A stretch of DNA of 35,233 nt from a bacterium (GCA_029552985.1 JAKPDB010000061.1:1-35233), one strand, 5' to 3'. Positions 24,411 to 33,492 are shown, numbered from the stretch's first letter. A program made the numbers and translations. Notes: generated by a model not told the origin, from the sequence alone.

Positions 24411-26465
24411 TTATTTCACCGCGTGCAAAATAAGAAACAATGGCGCAAATACCAGTGTTAACGTAGAAAGAAGTTTTACGACAACGTGTAGCGATGGTCC
24501 TGCTGTGTCTTTGAATGGGTCTCCTACTGTATCTCCGACTACTGCAGCTTTGTGAGCGAATGAACCTTTCCCGCCATAAGCACCTGCTTCAATATATTTT
24601 TTTGCATTATCCCATGCGCCGCCGCCATTATTGAGGACAAGCGCCAGTATGATACCTGCGATTGTTCCCACCATCAGTGTTGCGCCGACTGCCTCTGGGC
24701 CAAGAAGTATGCCAACAAGAAGTGGTACAATGACAACCGTTAGTCCTGGTAGGACCATTTCTTTTAATGCACCTCTTGTGCAAATATCAACTGCCTGTGC
24801 ATAATCAGGTTTCTCTTTTCCTTCGAGAATTCCGGGTTTTTCCTTGAACTGCTTTCTCACATTATTAATGATGTAATATGCCGCGCTGCCAACCGCCCTT
24901 ATGGCAAATGCAGAAAATACAAATACAAGCACAGCACCCATCATTGCGCCAATAAAGACAACCGGTTTTGCAAGATCCACTGATTCAATATGAACATCAG
25001 TTAGATAAGCGGAAAAAAGTAAAAACGCCGCAAGCGCAGCAGAACCAACTGCATATCCTTTTGTCAGGGCTTTTGTGGTGTTTCCTATTGCATCAAGTCG
25101 GTCAGTTCTTTTTCTGATGTTTTCACTTGCTCCTGACATTTCAACGATTCCACCTGCATTGTCAGTGATAGGCCCAAAGGTGTCCATTGCGAGAATATAG
25201 GCGCATGTCGCCAGCATTCCCATAGTGGCAACAGCAGTTCCATAAAGTCCACCGTGAGGTAGCCCGGTTGCCTGTCCAAGAAAATATGCCAGCAGCAGTG
25301 CGATAGAGATCACAACCACTGGTATGCCGGTACATTCAAGTGCAACGGAAAAGCCAGTAATTATGTTTGTCGCTGGTCCTGTTTCAGATGCTCTCGCAAT
25401 TGATTTTACTGGGCGATATCGATATTCAGTGTAATATTGAGTAATGGAAACAAAAGCGAAACTAGTGAGAATCCCCACCAGTCCAGCAAGGAAGAATAAT
25501 GTATGGTATTCAGTCAGAAGAAGTTTTGTTGATAGCCAGAACCCTGCAGTGGCAAGAATTGTTGTAACGAGATAACCACGGTTTAATCCTTTAATCGGGT
25601 CTTCATCTTCTTTAATTCTTACGCTCAGAACACCGATGATGGAAGCAATAAGCCCAAAAGCGCGCGCAACGAGTGGAAATATAATTCCATAGATTCCAAA
25701 CACAGGAAACAGAGCAATTCCAAGAATCATTGCTCCTATATTTTCTGCTGCTGTTGATTCAAACAGATCTGCTCCACGGCCGGCGCAATCGCCAACATTG
25801 TCTCCAACAAGGTCAGCAATGACTGCTGGATTTCTCGGGTCATCTTCAGGTATTCCTGCCTCAACTTTTCCAACAAGGTCAGCACCCACATCAGCAGCTT
25901 TTGTATAGATACCGCCACCAAGTTGCGCGAAAAGTGCCACAAATGATGCACCAAAACCAAAACCAACGATCAGAAGTGGCACTTCAAGTGGATTGGCACT
26001 TCCTCCATAAAGAAGAAATATGCCAGCCACGCCAAGAAGTGAAAGAGCCACAACAAGAATGCCTGAAACAGCGCCGCCCTTTAAGGCAGTGACAAGTGCT
26101 TCGTTCATACTTCGCCCTGCTGCAGACGCAGCGCGAGAGTTTGACCTGACAGATATGTACATTCCCACATAACCTGAAATTGATGAGCAAAGTGCGCCGA
26201 GAATAAAGGCAAGAGACGTATGCCATCCATATGTGATTTTTCCACTGAGTGCGTAAATGAGAAATATGATGATTGCCAGTGTGATTGAAAGAACCGTTAT
26301 TGTTGTGTACTGCCTTTTGAGAAAGGCGCCTGCACCCTCTTTTATTGCATTTGCAATTTCCTGCATCTTTTCGTTTCCTGCGTCCTTCCTTAAAATTTCA
26401 AGAGCGAACAGGAAAGCAATGATGATACTTCCAATACTGACCAGCATTACCAGATTGAAATACAT
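24411..26465 (-). CDS. hppA: Membrane-bound proton-translocating pyrophosphatase, K+-independent type
   Basis: The start is ATG 26465 (MYFNLVMLVS), preceded by GGAGGCGAAT, four codons after the ORF-track start; 684 residues. It hydrolyses pyrophosphate and pumps H+ across the membrane. About 15-16 hydrophobic helices are visible. Signature loops are 'DVGADLVGKVEAGIPEDD', 'GDNVGDCAGRGADLFES' and 'VVGDTVGDPFKDTAGPS', whose Asp and Lys residues bind Mg-PPi. The segment 'GNTTKALTKGYA' has Lys where K+-dependent enzymes have Ala (the position-460 determinant), so K+-independence and H+ pumping are expected. Transcribed away from the Mg2+ ATPase gene, 46 bp before the Gfo/Idh/MocA gene. Confidence 0.95.
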   Translation of the reverse strand: MYFNLVMLVSIGSIIIAFLFALEILRKDAGNEKMQEIANAIKEGAGAFLKRQYTTITVLSITLAIIIFLIYALSGKITYGWHTSLAFILGALCSSISGYVGMYISVRSNSRAASAAGRSMNEALVTALKGGAVSGILVVALSLLGVAGIFLLYGGSANPLEVPLLIVGFGFGASFVALFAQLGGGIYTKAADVGADLVGKVEAGIPEDDPRNPAVIADLVGDNVGDCAGRGADLFESTAAENIGAMILGIALFPVFGIYGIIFPLVARAFGLIASIIGVLSVRIKEDEDPIKGLNRGYLVTTILATAGFWLSTKLLLTEYHTLFFLAGLVGILTSFAFVSITQYYTEYRYRPVKSIARASETGPATNIITGFSVALECTGIPVVVISIALLLAYFLGQATGLPHGGLYGTAVATMGMLATCAYILAMDTFGPITDNAGGIVEMSGASENIRKRTDRLDAIGNTTKALTKGYAVGSAALAAFLLFSAYLTDVHIESVDLAKPVVFIGAMMGAVLVFVFSAFAIRAVGSAAYYIINNVRKQFKEKPGILEGKEKPDYAQAVDICTRGALKEMVLPGLTVVIVPLLVGILLGPEAVGATLMVGTIAGIILALVLNNGGGAWDNAKKYIEAGAYGGKGSFAHKAAVVGDTVGDPFKDTAGPSLHVVVKLLSTLTLVFAPLFLILHAVK

Positions 26466-26494
26466 ATTCGCCTCCATGTTGAAAAAATCGCATT

Positions 26495-26523
26495 ATTTTA
26501 ACACCCAAAAAAAATTATTTCAA
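26495..26523 (-). promoter_or_regulatory. Promoter of the pyrophosphatase gene
   Basis: Minus strand: TTGAAA (-35), 17-bp spacer holding a run of eight T, TAAAAT (-10) with TGT extended element. The predicted leader is about 23 bases and contains the GGAGGCG ribosome site. Confidence 0.6.
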
Positions 26524-26600
26524 ATGAATTTTTGACGTGTCTACCATTTGTAAGCCCCTGTGATGGATACTAACATAGAATTGCACAAACGAGCAGAAAC

Positions 26601-26629
26601 TTTTTAGTATGCTATTAACAGGTTATAAT
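26601..26629 (+). promoter_or_regulatory. Candidate promoter of the Mg2+ ATPase gene
   Basis: A perfect TATAAT -10 at 26624-26629 with a poor -35 (TTTTTA) 17 bp upstream. The predicted leader is about 37 bases, too short for an M-box or mgtA-type riboswitch; none was seen. Confidence 0.45.
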
Positions 26630-26672
26630 AATTATCAATCTAAACACGAAACATTTTGCAGAGGATTGAATA

Positions 26673-29219
26673 ATGCCGCGATTACCAGAATCTGGAATAG
26701 TTGAATTTGTTTGGCTCACGCAGGAACAGATTTTATCACGACTCAACACATTAATAAAGGGTCTGAGCGATGAAGAAGCAGAGCTGAGGCTTCAGGAGTA
26801 TGGCTTCAATGAGCTTTTCAGACCCAAGAAGCACTCAATTATATTTCAAATTGCTTCAAAGTTCTTGAACCCTTTGGTCATCGTTTTACTGATTATTGCA
26901 ATTTTCTCCATTATTTTTGGGGAAATAGCCAGTGCGGTACTGGTAATCTTGATGGCCATAGGGAGTGTTTCTCTATCATTTTTTCAGGAACATCGCGCTG
27001 GAAAAGAAGCAGAAAAACTCAGTGAAATGGTCAGGCCAACTGCTACTGTTTATAGAAATGGCGTCCCGAAAGAAATACCAATAAGAGAAATCGTTCCTGG
27101 TGATATTGTATATCTTTCTGCTGGGGACATGGTTCCTGCTGATTTAAGAATTATTTCCTGTAAAGATTTGTTTGTTAATCAGGCGTCACTGACAGGTGAG
27201 TCCTTTCCTGTTGAAAAAACCGCAGCACCTGTTATTACTACAAATCATCAACCGTCAGAGCTGAAAAATATCGCGTTTATGGGTTCAAGTATTGTTAGCG
27301 GTACAGGTCTTGGAGTTGTAATTAAAACAGGATTGTCCACTCAATTCGGAATGGTTTCCTACAAAATGGCAACACTGTCAGCTGAAACAAATTTTGATAG
27401 AGGAGTGCGTTCTTTTACCTGGTTGATGATCAGGTTTATGCTTGTCCTGGTTGTGATTATATTTTTTATCAATGCGATGACAAAGGGCGATTTTCTGCAA
27501 TCCTTTCTTTTTGCTCTTGCTGTTTCTGTTGGGCTTACCCCTGAAATGCTTCCGATGCTTGTGGCTGTTAACCTTTCAAAGGGTGCTATCTCCATGTCTA
27601 GAAAGGATGTCATTGTAAAACAGTTGAGCTCTATTCAAAATTTCGGTGCAATGGATGTACTGTGTACAGATAAAACCGGCACATTAACCCTTGATGAAAT
27701 CATTCTTGAAATTTATTGTGATGTGACAAGACAGGAGAACGAAGATGTATTACAATTTGCCTATATTAACAGTTATTACCAGACCGGATTAAAAAACATC
27801 CTTGATAGAGCGGTGTTGAAATATAGAGAATTGTCGATTCAGCAGTACAGAAAAATTGATGAAATTCCATTTGATTTTTCAAGGAAGATGATGTCGGTTG
27901 TCGTGGAAATCGATGGCAAACACCGACTGATTACGAAAGGTGCTCCAGAAGAAGTTTTCAAAAAATGTGTAAAGTATGAATTGGACGGAGAAATATTTGA
28001 CATCGATCCCCTTGTTCTTACTGACCTGAAGCTTGAATATGAACATTTGAGTGCTCAGGGGTTCAGGGTTCTTGCGATTGCTTACAAAGATTATGAAATA
28101 CCAAAAGAAGCATACACAAAAAACGATGAAGTTGAAATGATTCTCAAAGGTTATGTTGCATTTCTTGACCCACCCAAGCCAACAGCAGAGGAAACAATTC
28201 AGGCACTAAGAAAAAGGGGAATTGAATTAAAGGTGTTAACTGGTGACAATGAACTGGTTACCAGGCACATATGTAATGAAGTTGGGCTTGATGTAAGAAA
28301 CATGTTGACTGGTGAGCAGATAGAAATGATGAGTGATAAAGACCTGATTGAGGTTGTAAAAAATGTGACTGTATTTTCAAGATTGTCGCCATTGCAAAAA
28401 GAAAGAATTATCAGAGCATTACATAAAAATGGTCATACAGTGGGCTATCTTGGAGATGGCATCAATGACGCTTTGGCTTTAAAGGCAGCTGATGTTGGAA
28501 TTTCAGTTGATAATGCTGTGGATATCGCAAAAGAATCAGCAGACATTATTCTTCTGCAGAAAAGCTTAACGGTTCTTGAAGACGGCGTGATCGAAGGAAG
28601 AAAAACATTCGGAAATATTTTGAAATATATCAAAATGGGTTCGAGTTCGAACTTTGGTAATATGTTCAGTATGACAGGCGCAAGCATATTTTTGCCTTTT
28701 CTTCCAATGCTTCCAATCCAGATCCTGCTCAATAATTTTCTGTATGATATTTCACAGGTTGCCATACCAACAGATGATGTTGATGAGGAATACCTTAATA
28801 AGGCAAGGCCATGGAACATTGAGTACATCAAAAGATTTATGATTGTGATGGGACCTGTCAGTTCCCTTTATGACTTTATCACTTTCGGTGTCTTGTGGTT
28901 TATATTCCATGCATCAGAACAGCTTTTTCATACTGGTTGGTTTCTTGAATCCCTTTTAACTCAAACACTTGTCATTCATGTAATTCGTACAGGTAAGAAA
29001 CCATTTATTGAAAGTAAACCCAGTCCTTTTCTGATATTCACTTCAATTTATATTGTTACTGTTGGATTGTTTATTCCATTTACACCACTGGGCTCGCGTC
29101 TTGGTTTTGTAATTCCTCCCTTTTTGTATTTTGTCGCTCTGTTTATTATTTTATTCAGCTATTTGTTTACTGTGCAGCTGGTAAAGCAGTGGTTTATCAA
29201 CAGATACGGATACGAATAG
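26673..29219 (+). CDS. mgtA: P3B-type magnesium-translocating P-type ATPase (MgtA/MgtB family)
   Basis: 848 residues. ATP-driven Mg2+ uptake. In order: N-terminal cation-ATPase domain, two helices, actuator domain with TGES (174-177), helix 4 with 'GLTPEMLPML' typical of MgtA/MgtB, the phosphorylation site Asp333 in DKTGT, the nucleotide-binding domain with 'KGAPEE', the hinge 'GDGINDALAL', then six C-terminal helices including 'GSSSNFGNM' and 'MLPIQILLNNFLYD', also family-specific. Length fits (about 850-900). A GAGGA ribosome site lies seven bases before the ATG. It is divergent from the Mg2+-dependent pyrophosphatase. The N-terminus is shorter than in enterobacterial MgtA. Confidence 0.93.
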   Translation: MPRLPESGIVEFVWLTQEQILSRLNTLIKGLSDEEAELRLQEYGFNELFRPKKHSIIFQIASKFLNPLVIVLLIIAIFSIIFGEIASAVLVILMAIGSVSLSFFQEHRAGKEAEKLSEMVRPTATVYRNGVPKEIPIREIVPGDIVYLSAGDMVPADLRIISCKDLFVNQASLTGESFPVEKTAAPVITTNHQPSELKNIAFMGSSIVSGTGLGVVIKTGLSTQFGMVSYKMATLSAETNFDRGVRSFTWLMIRFMLVLVVIIFFINAMTKGDFLQSFLFALAVSVGLTPEMLPMLVAVNLSKGAISMSRKDVIVKQLSSIQNFGAMDVLCTDKTGTLTLDEIILEIYCDVTRQENEDVLQFAYINSYYQTGLKNILDRAVLKYRELSIQQYRKIDEIPFDFSRKMMSVVVEIDGKHRLITKGAPEEVFKKCVKYELDGEIFDIDPLVLTDLKLEYEHLSAQGFRVLAIAYKDYEIPKEAYTKNDEVEMILKGYVAFLDPPKPTAEETIQALRKRGIELKVLTGDNELVTRHICNEVGLDVRNMLTGEQIEMMSDKDLIEVVKNVTVFSRLSPLQKERIIRALHKNGHTVGYLGDGINDALALKAADVGISVDNAVDIAKESADIILLQKSLTVLEDGVIEGRKTFGNILKYIKMGSSSNFGNMFSMTGASIFLPFLPMLPIQILLNNFLYDISQVAIPTDDVDEEYLNKARPWNIEYIKRFMIVMGPVSSLYDFITFGVLWFIFHASEQLFHTGWFLESLLTQTLVIHVIRTGKKPFIESKPSPFLIFTSIYIVTVGLFIPFTPLGSRLGFVIPPFLYFVALFIILFSYLFTVQLVKQWFINRYGYE

Positions 29220-29228
29220 TTTTATTAT

Positions 29229-29256
29229 TTGGCAAATTGATAAAGTGATGTAAAAT
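29229..29256 (+). promoter_or_regulatory. Candidate promoter of the DUF4838-UroD pair
   Basis: TTGGCA (-35), 16-bp spacer, TAAAAT (-10) in the 62-bp gap after the Mg2+ ATPase gene. The predicted leader of about 19 bases contains the strong ribosome site AAAGGAGGAG immediately before ATG 29282. Confidence 0.45.
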
Positions 29257-29281
29257 ACAATTCAAAAACCAAAGGAGGAGT

Positions 29282-31699
29282 ATGAGACGAATCTCAGCAA
29301 TCGTGGCAGTTGTTTTATTATCATTTTGTTTTTCTGCAAGTGGTTTTACAGTAGTCAAAGATGGAAAACCAATGGCAACAATTGTAGTGAGTAAGGCAGT
29401 ATTCGATGAAGCGACAGGACAATTGTCCAGATATGCAAAATTGAAGCCAGAACAGAAAGTTAAAATGGCCGCATTGGACCTTCAAAAATATATTGAAAAA
29501 ATGTCAGGAGCAAAAATTGACATGGTTTCTGAAGAATCACAGATTTCAGGAAACATGATTTGTGTTGGTAAGAGTAAGTTTACGAAAAATGTCAAAAATT
29601 TGAAAATTCCTTTAGGGCTTACAGCAGAACGAAATGAAGAAGGTTATACAATTTTCTGCAGTGGAAATCGGCTTGTCCTTGCGGGGAATGATGAGGGACC
29701 GTATTTTGGTACATATTACGCAGTCGCTGAGTTTTTAAGAAAACTCGGGATAAAATGGATTTTGCCAGGAGATTTTGGAGAGGTGGTTCCCGGTAAAAAA
29801 GATATTGAGATTGCTGAGATGAATCTTGTTGATAGGCCTGCATTCAGGGTACGGTCGTGGTGGTGCAATGAACCAGCGGACATGGCTGCCATTCATGCTC
29901 TGTGGAAGATACGCAATAAAATGACAATCTATGATAGGGATATTATTTGCATCCCGGGTGATAGCTGGCTCAGAAAATATCTTCCTGACCCTAAGCTTAA
30001 AGATACGAAACCAGAATTGTTTGGCAGAAATTTTGATGGAACAGTGAACGTGTACATGGCAAATCTTACAAACCCTGAAACAATAAAAATCGTTGCAGAC
30101 AAAGTCGTTCAGGAATTCAAGAAGTCAGAAGAAAAAGGGGAGAAAATCAATTCAATTGGTTTTGCACCTGATGATGGTCTACCTATGGACCACACGCCTG
30201 AGACAATGAAACTTAATCAAGGTTTTACTGATGTTTTTGGCAGGGAAGGTGTTGTGACTGAACTTTCAATCAGCGAAGAATGGTTTAATTTTGTAAATAA
30301 GGTGACAGAGGAAGTGGTAAAGGTATATCCTGACGCTATCATTACCACAAATGGTTATGCCAATCGTTCTCTACCGCCTGAGGGAATTGAACTTCATCCC
30401 AATTTAGGGGTGATGACTGCTTTTATCTGGGCAGATACATTGAAGCCAGTTACAAGTCCAAAATCATGGCAGGGCCAGGTTATGGGAGCGCAACTGAAGA
30501 GGTGGTGTGAGTTATGCAAGCGGGTGTTTATTTATGAATACAACTTAACGATGCTTGTTTCTGCTCTGACGCCGGTTCCTCAGGTTAAAAAAATGGCTAT
30601 CAATTATTCGCTGTTCAAAAAATGGGGACTTATTGGATTTATCAATGAGACCAAATTACCATTTTTTGAAGAAGGAATTGTTACAAGATATGTTAGAGCC
30701 CAATTGATGTGGAATCCAGATGTTGACATTAATGCGCTTCTCGACGATTTTTATAGCAGCTGGTACGGGCCTGCGTCAAAACCAGCAAGAAATTTCTGGG
30801 AATCTATTGAAGAATGTCTTTTGGAGACACCACTTCTTGGACACGAAGACAGAATTCTTCCATTTGTTTATACAAAAGAACTGATAGAAAAACTTGAAAA
30901 ATATGTTTCAGAAGCAGAACGAGTTGCAAACACAGATGTTATTAAAACCCATGTATTAGTTGACAGATTAACGCTTGAACATTTGAAAGCGTATATGGCG
31001 ATGAAAGATGCTGAATTCAACGCAAAATGGTCAGACGCGGTCAAGTATGCCGATAAAATGATAGAATGCAGGCTTGCTCTGAACAAAATCAGTCCATTCC
31101 TTGCCATGCCCCCATCTCTTGTCGCCAGAGAAAGATATTATTCAGGGGATTCGTATTTTGGGATTTTGAAACGGAAGGCACTTTATCAGAAACTTGATGG
31201 TATGACGAATGGAGAAACCGGTATACTTGTTGCTCTTGCACCCAAAAATGTTAAATTTGCAATTGACGAGTACGGTTTTGGTAAGCATTTCAGGTGGTAC
31301 ATGCCTGATTTTGATAGAAGCATGTGGCGATTGATTGACACGACAAAACCTTTTTATATACAAGGGTATCTTTCTCCAGATGGTATGCCGTATATGGGAA
31401 AAATGTGGTATATTTTTGACCTTGATATTCCAAAAGGTGTTGCTGGGAAACAAATAAAATTGTATGCACCCTTTGTAACATGTGAAGCATGGGTGTGGGT
31501 CAATGGTCAGTATGCAGGACATAGAAAGTACCTTGAGGCATACATCAGTCCTGCTGAAATTGATATCGACATTACGCCATTTACCAGACCAGGGCAGAAA
31601 AATACTATTGCTGTGTGGGTCAGTACAGGATTGAGTCCTGCGCAGGCAGCAGATGGTTTTCTTGGAAGATTGTTCCTTTATTCACCTATAAGCCGATGA
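29282..31699 (+). CDS. Exported DUF4838 protein lacking the Cys cluster, with C-terminal jelly-roll domain
   Basis: 805 residues with a signal peptide (MRRISAIVAVVLLSFCFSASG). Same architecture as the protein at 3402-5813: alpha-glucuronidase-N-like domain (about 25-180, 'GPYFGTYYAVAEFLRKLGIKW'), a DUF4838 region with 'PDDG' (296-299), and a C-terminal beta-sandwich ('AWVWVNGQYAGH'). The C-terminal halves align by eye over 'MTNGE(T/S)GI' onward. The cysteine-rich CxCxxC present in both other paralogues right after this motif is absent here; 'LPMDHTPETM' stands in its place. Presumed extracytoplasmic glycosidase or glycan-binding protein with a different specificity. Its stop overlaps the start of the UroD-like gene (ATGA). 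Confidence 0.85.
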   Translation: MRRISAIVAVVLLSFCFSASGFTVVKDGKPMATIVVSKAVFDEATGQLSRYAKLKPEQKVKMAALDLQKYIEKMSGAKIDMVSEESQISGNMICVGKSKFTKNVKNLKIPLGLTAERNEEGYTIFCSGNRLVLAGNDEGPYFGTYYAVAEFLRKLGIKWILPGDFGEVVPGKKDIEIAEMNLVDRPAFRVRSWWCNEPADMAAIHALWKIRNKMTIYDRDIICIPGDSWLRKYLPDPKLKDTKPELFGRNFDGTVNVYMANLTNPETIKIVADKVVQEFKKSEEKGEKINSIGFAPDDGLPMDHTPETMKLNQGFTDVFGREGVVTELSISEEWFNFVNKVTEEVVKVYPDAIITTNGYANRSLPPEGIELHPNLGVMTAFIWADTLKPVTSPKSWQGQVMGAQLKRWCELCKRVFIYEYNLTMLVSALTPVPQVKKMAINYSLFKKWGLIGFINETKLPFFEEGIVTRYVRAQLMWNPDVDINALLDDFYSSWYGPASKPARNFWESIEECLLETPLLGHEDRILPFVYTKELIEKLEKYVSEAERVANTDVIKTHVLVDRLTLEHLKAYMAMKDAEFNAKWSDAVKYADKMIECRLALNKISPFLAMPPSLVARERYYSGDSYFGILKRKALYQKLDGMTNGETGILVALAPKNVKFAIDEYGFGKHFRWYMPDFDRSMWRLIDTTKPFYIQGYLSPDGMPYMGKMWYIFDLDIPKGVAGKQIKLYAPFVTCEAWVWVNGQYAGHRKYLEAYISPAEIDIDITPFTRPGQKNTIAVWVSTGLSPAQAADGFLGRLFLYSPISR

Positions 31700-32796
31700 C
31701 ACCAAGGGAAAGGCTCATTAGAGTTTTTCAATGTCTTGATGTTGACAGGATGCCTATCAGATTGTGGGGTGTTGACCCTATGTTTCCTGTAAGGGATGAC
31801 TGGAAACCATTAATTGAACTTACAGAAAAACACCAGATTGAAATTATTAGAACCTGGGCCCCTTCAGGTGAAGAAATTCCAGAACCTGTTTGTAAACAAT
31901 ATGATACTGAAAAAACAATTCCTGGAAAAGAAATAAAGGAAATAATCACGACCATTGAAACACCTGCTGGTTTGCTGACCCAGATTTTTTATCAGCCACT
32001 TTCAGGTGCTCCTGGATATATTAAAAAACACTTCATTGGGGATACAACTGATGCAAAAAAGTGGCTTTCAATTCCAGATAGCAGACTGCCGAAAATTGAT
32101 TCTTATTTTGAACTGGAGAAAAAAACTGGCTCAAGAGCAATGCTGATGATTGGTATAGATGAGGCGATGTATATGGTTCAAAGGTTGATGGGTTCAGAGG
32201 TTTTCGGTTACTGGCTTTATGATGAAAGGGAACTTTTGAAAGAAATGATAGATAGGGCATACAGGAAAATAGAAAAACTTGTAAAACATTATCTATCATC
32301 AAAACTTGGTGATGCATATGGATGGGTTGGACCTGAACTTTGTATTCCTCCTCTTGCATCAGTGAAAGATTTTTATGAATTTGTTGTAGAATATGATAGA
32401 AAAATCATTGACCTGATTCACGAGTCAGGAAAGCTAAGCTGGATTCATTGCCATGGAGATATGAAACCTGTATTAGAGGGATTTATTGATATGGATCTTG
32501 ATTGTTTGAATCCAATTGAGCCACCACCAGTTGGTAAAATTACTCTTGCCGAAGCAAAACATATTTGCAAAGGGAAAATGTGTCTTGATGGTGGCATAGA
32601 AGATGGAATTTTTTATACCTGCAAACCAGAACAAATAAGGCAGATTACAATAGAAACGATTCAACAAGGAAAGCCAGGAGGTGGCTTTATACTCTGTCCA
32701 TCATCTTCTCCGAATACTGCAGCAGTGTTGCCTGAATATGTGATAGAAAATTACAAAATTTTTGTAGAAACTGCTGTTGAATTGCGGAATTATTGA
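31696..32796 (+). CDS. Uroporphyrinogen decarboxylase/MtaA-like protein (corrinoid-methyltransferase superfamily)
   Basis: The start is ATG 31696 (MTPRERLIRV), not 31615 as in the ORF track: it overlaps the DUF4838 stop as ATGA and restores the family N-terminus. 366 residues. The UroD fold is indicated by 'TPRERLIRVFQCLDVDRMP' at the start, 'HCHGDM' (251-256), 'NPIEPPP' and 'ILCPSSSPN' (C334). H251/H253 with C334 could form the zinc site that MtaA-type methylcobamide:thiol methyltransferases use (their pattern is HxC...C). It is not a haem-pathway HemE: the catalytic N-terminal region of HemE is absent. Probably a methyl-transfer enzyme of unknown substrate; coupling to DUF4838 hints at glycan metabolism. 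Confidence 0.75.
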   Translation: MTPRERLIRVFQCLDVDRMPIRLWGVDPMFPVRDDWKPLIELTEKHQIEIIRTWAPSGEEIPEPVCKQYDTEKTIPGKEIKEIITTIETPAGLLTQIFYQPLSGAPGYIKKHFIGDTTDAKKWLSIPDSRLPKIDSYFELEKKTGSRAMLMIGIDEAMYMVQRLMGSEVFGYWLYDERELLKEMIDRAYRKIEKLVKHYLSSKLGDAYGWVGPELCIPPLASVKDFYEFVVEYDRKIIDLIHESGKLSWIHCHGDMKPVLEGFIDMDLDCLNPIEPPPVGKITLAEAKHICKGKMCLDGGIEDGIFYTCKPEQIRQITIETIQQGKPGGGFILCPSSSPNTAAVLPEYVIENYKIFVETAVELRNY

Positions 32797-32818
32797 GTTA
32801 CAGTTATGCCAGGTTACT

Positions 32819-32844
32819 AATGAATGTTGTTTCATTGATTTTTT
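32819..32844 (+). terminator. Weak intrinsic terminator after the UroD-like gene
   Basis: AATGAA-TGTTGT-TTCATT forms a 6-bp AT-rich stem followed by GATTTTTT. The stem is weak, but the position (22 bases after the stop) and T-run fit. The rest of the 149-bp gap to 32945 shows nothing else recognisable. Confidence 0.35.
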
Positions 32845-32945
32845 CTCTCGTGATGGAAGAAGGTGGGACTGAGAGTAGAAAGAGGAAAAATTGTCCATTT
32901 GTGCAAAGTTTCTGACAGAACCAGATTTTTTAAAAGGGGCTTGAT

Positions 32946-33431
32946 ATGCAAATCATCACTGTAAAGATTGAAAAGCCAGAATCCATCAATGTAATTCTTG
33001 GACAGACACATTTTATTAAGTCAGTTGAAGATATTCATGAAGGGCTTGTTTCGGCAGTGCCTGGGATCAAATTTGGTATGGCGTTTTGTGAAGCTTCAGG
33101 CAAATGTCTTGTGCGATGGTCTGGAACAGATTCTGCAATGATTGAACTTGCAAAGTCAAATGCAAAAAACATTGCTGCAGGCCACAGTTTTATCATTTTT
33201 CTTGGTGAGAATTTTTACCCAGTCAATGTGTTGAATACAATAAAAATGGTGCCAGAGGTATGCAGAATTTTTTGTGCGACAGCAAATCCAGTGGAAGTGG
33301 TAATTGCTGAAACAGAACAGGGAAGAGGCATTCTTGGTGTAATCGACGGATTTTCAACAAAAGGCATAGAGGATGAGGAAGAGATAAAATGGCGGAAGGA
33401 TTTACTAAGAAAAATTGGATATAAATTTTAA
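32946..33431 (+). CDS. Adenosine-specific kinase family protein (PF04008 / COG1839)
   Basis: 161 residues, full family length. The sequence reads as this small family throughout: 'NVILGQTHFIKSVEDIHEGL', 'PGIKFGMAFCEASG', 'CLVRWSGTD', 'GHSFIIFL', 'YPVNVLNTIK', 'VCRIFCATANPVEV' and 'RGILGVIDG'. The family is named from a structural and binding study of an archaeal member proposed to be an adenosine-specific kinase; the in vivo role in bacteria is uncertain. Ribosome site AAGGGG six bases before the ATG. It precedes the antiporter-like subunits, with a separate promoter candidate between, so a functional link is not established. Confidence 0.85.
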   Translation: MQIITVKIEKPESINVILGQTHFIKSVEDIHEGLVSAVPGIKFGMAFCEASGKCLVRWSGTDSAMIELAKSNAKNIAAGHSFIIFLGENFYPVNVLNTIKMVPEVCRIFCATANPVEVVIAETEQGRGILGVIDGFSTKGIEDEEEIKWRKDLLRKIGYKF

Positions 33432-33453
33432 TTTTAAGATTTTTGATGATTTT

Positions 33454-33482
33454 TTGACAGCATCATAATTTTTGATTAAACT
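33454..33482 (+). promoter_or_regulatory. Candidate promoter of the antiporter-subunit operon
   Basis: Perfect TTGACA (-35), 17-bp spacer, TAAACT (-10). The predicted start of transcription near 33489 lies about four bases before ATG 33493, again a near-leaderless arrangement. It overlaps the TTG at 33472 chosen in the ORF track, which argues against that start. Confidence 0.5.
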
Positions 33483-33492
33483 AGTAGGCCGT

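Noticed and set aside
25736-26226. ORFs of 63-80 aa on both strands within hppA (for example 25984..26226, 25901..26092)
   Set aside because: Out-of-frame shadows of a clearly conserved membrane protein; no independent motif or ribosome site.
26521-26550. Inverted repeat CAAATG...CATTTG between hppA and mgtA as an operator or riboswitch stem
   Set aside because: Only 6 bp with an 18-base spacer in AT-rich DNA, part of it overlapping the hppA -35; likely chance. No M-box or mgtA-leader architecture was found.
28445-28831. 128-aa minus-strand ORF inside mgtA
   Set aside because: Antisense shadow across the conserved P-type ATPase hinge region (GDGINDALAL).
31142-31522. 126-aa minus-strand ORF inside the third DUF4838 gene
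   Set aside because: Antisense shadow of a well-supported coding region; no recognisable protein motif.
31615-31695. Extended N-terminus of the UroD-like protein from the ORF track
   Set aside because: The 27 extra residues lie wholly inside the DUF4838 coding end and do not resemble the family; ATG 31696 with ATGA overlap fits better.
31696-32796. UroD-like gene as hemE of haem biosynthesis
   Set aside because: It lacks the N-terminal HemE substrate motif, carries a methyltransferase-like H-x-H...C metal pattern, and has no other haem gene nearby.
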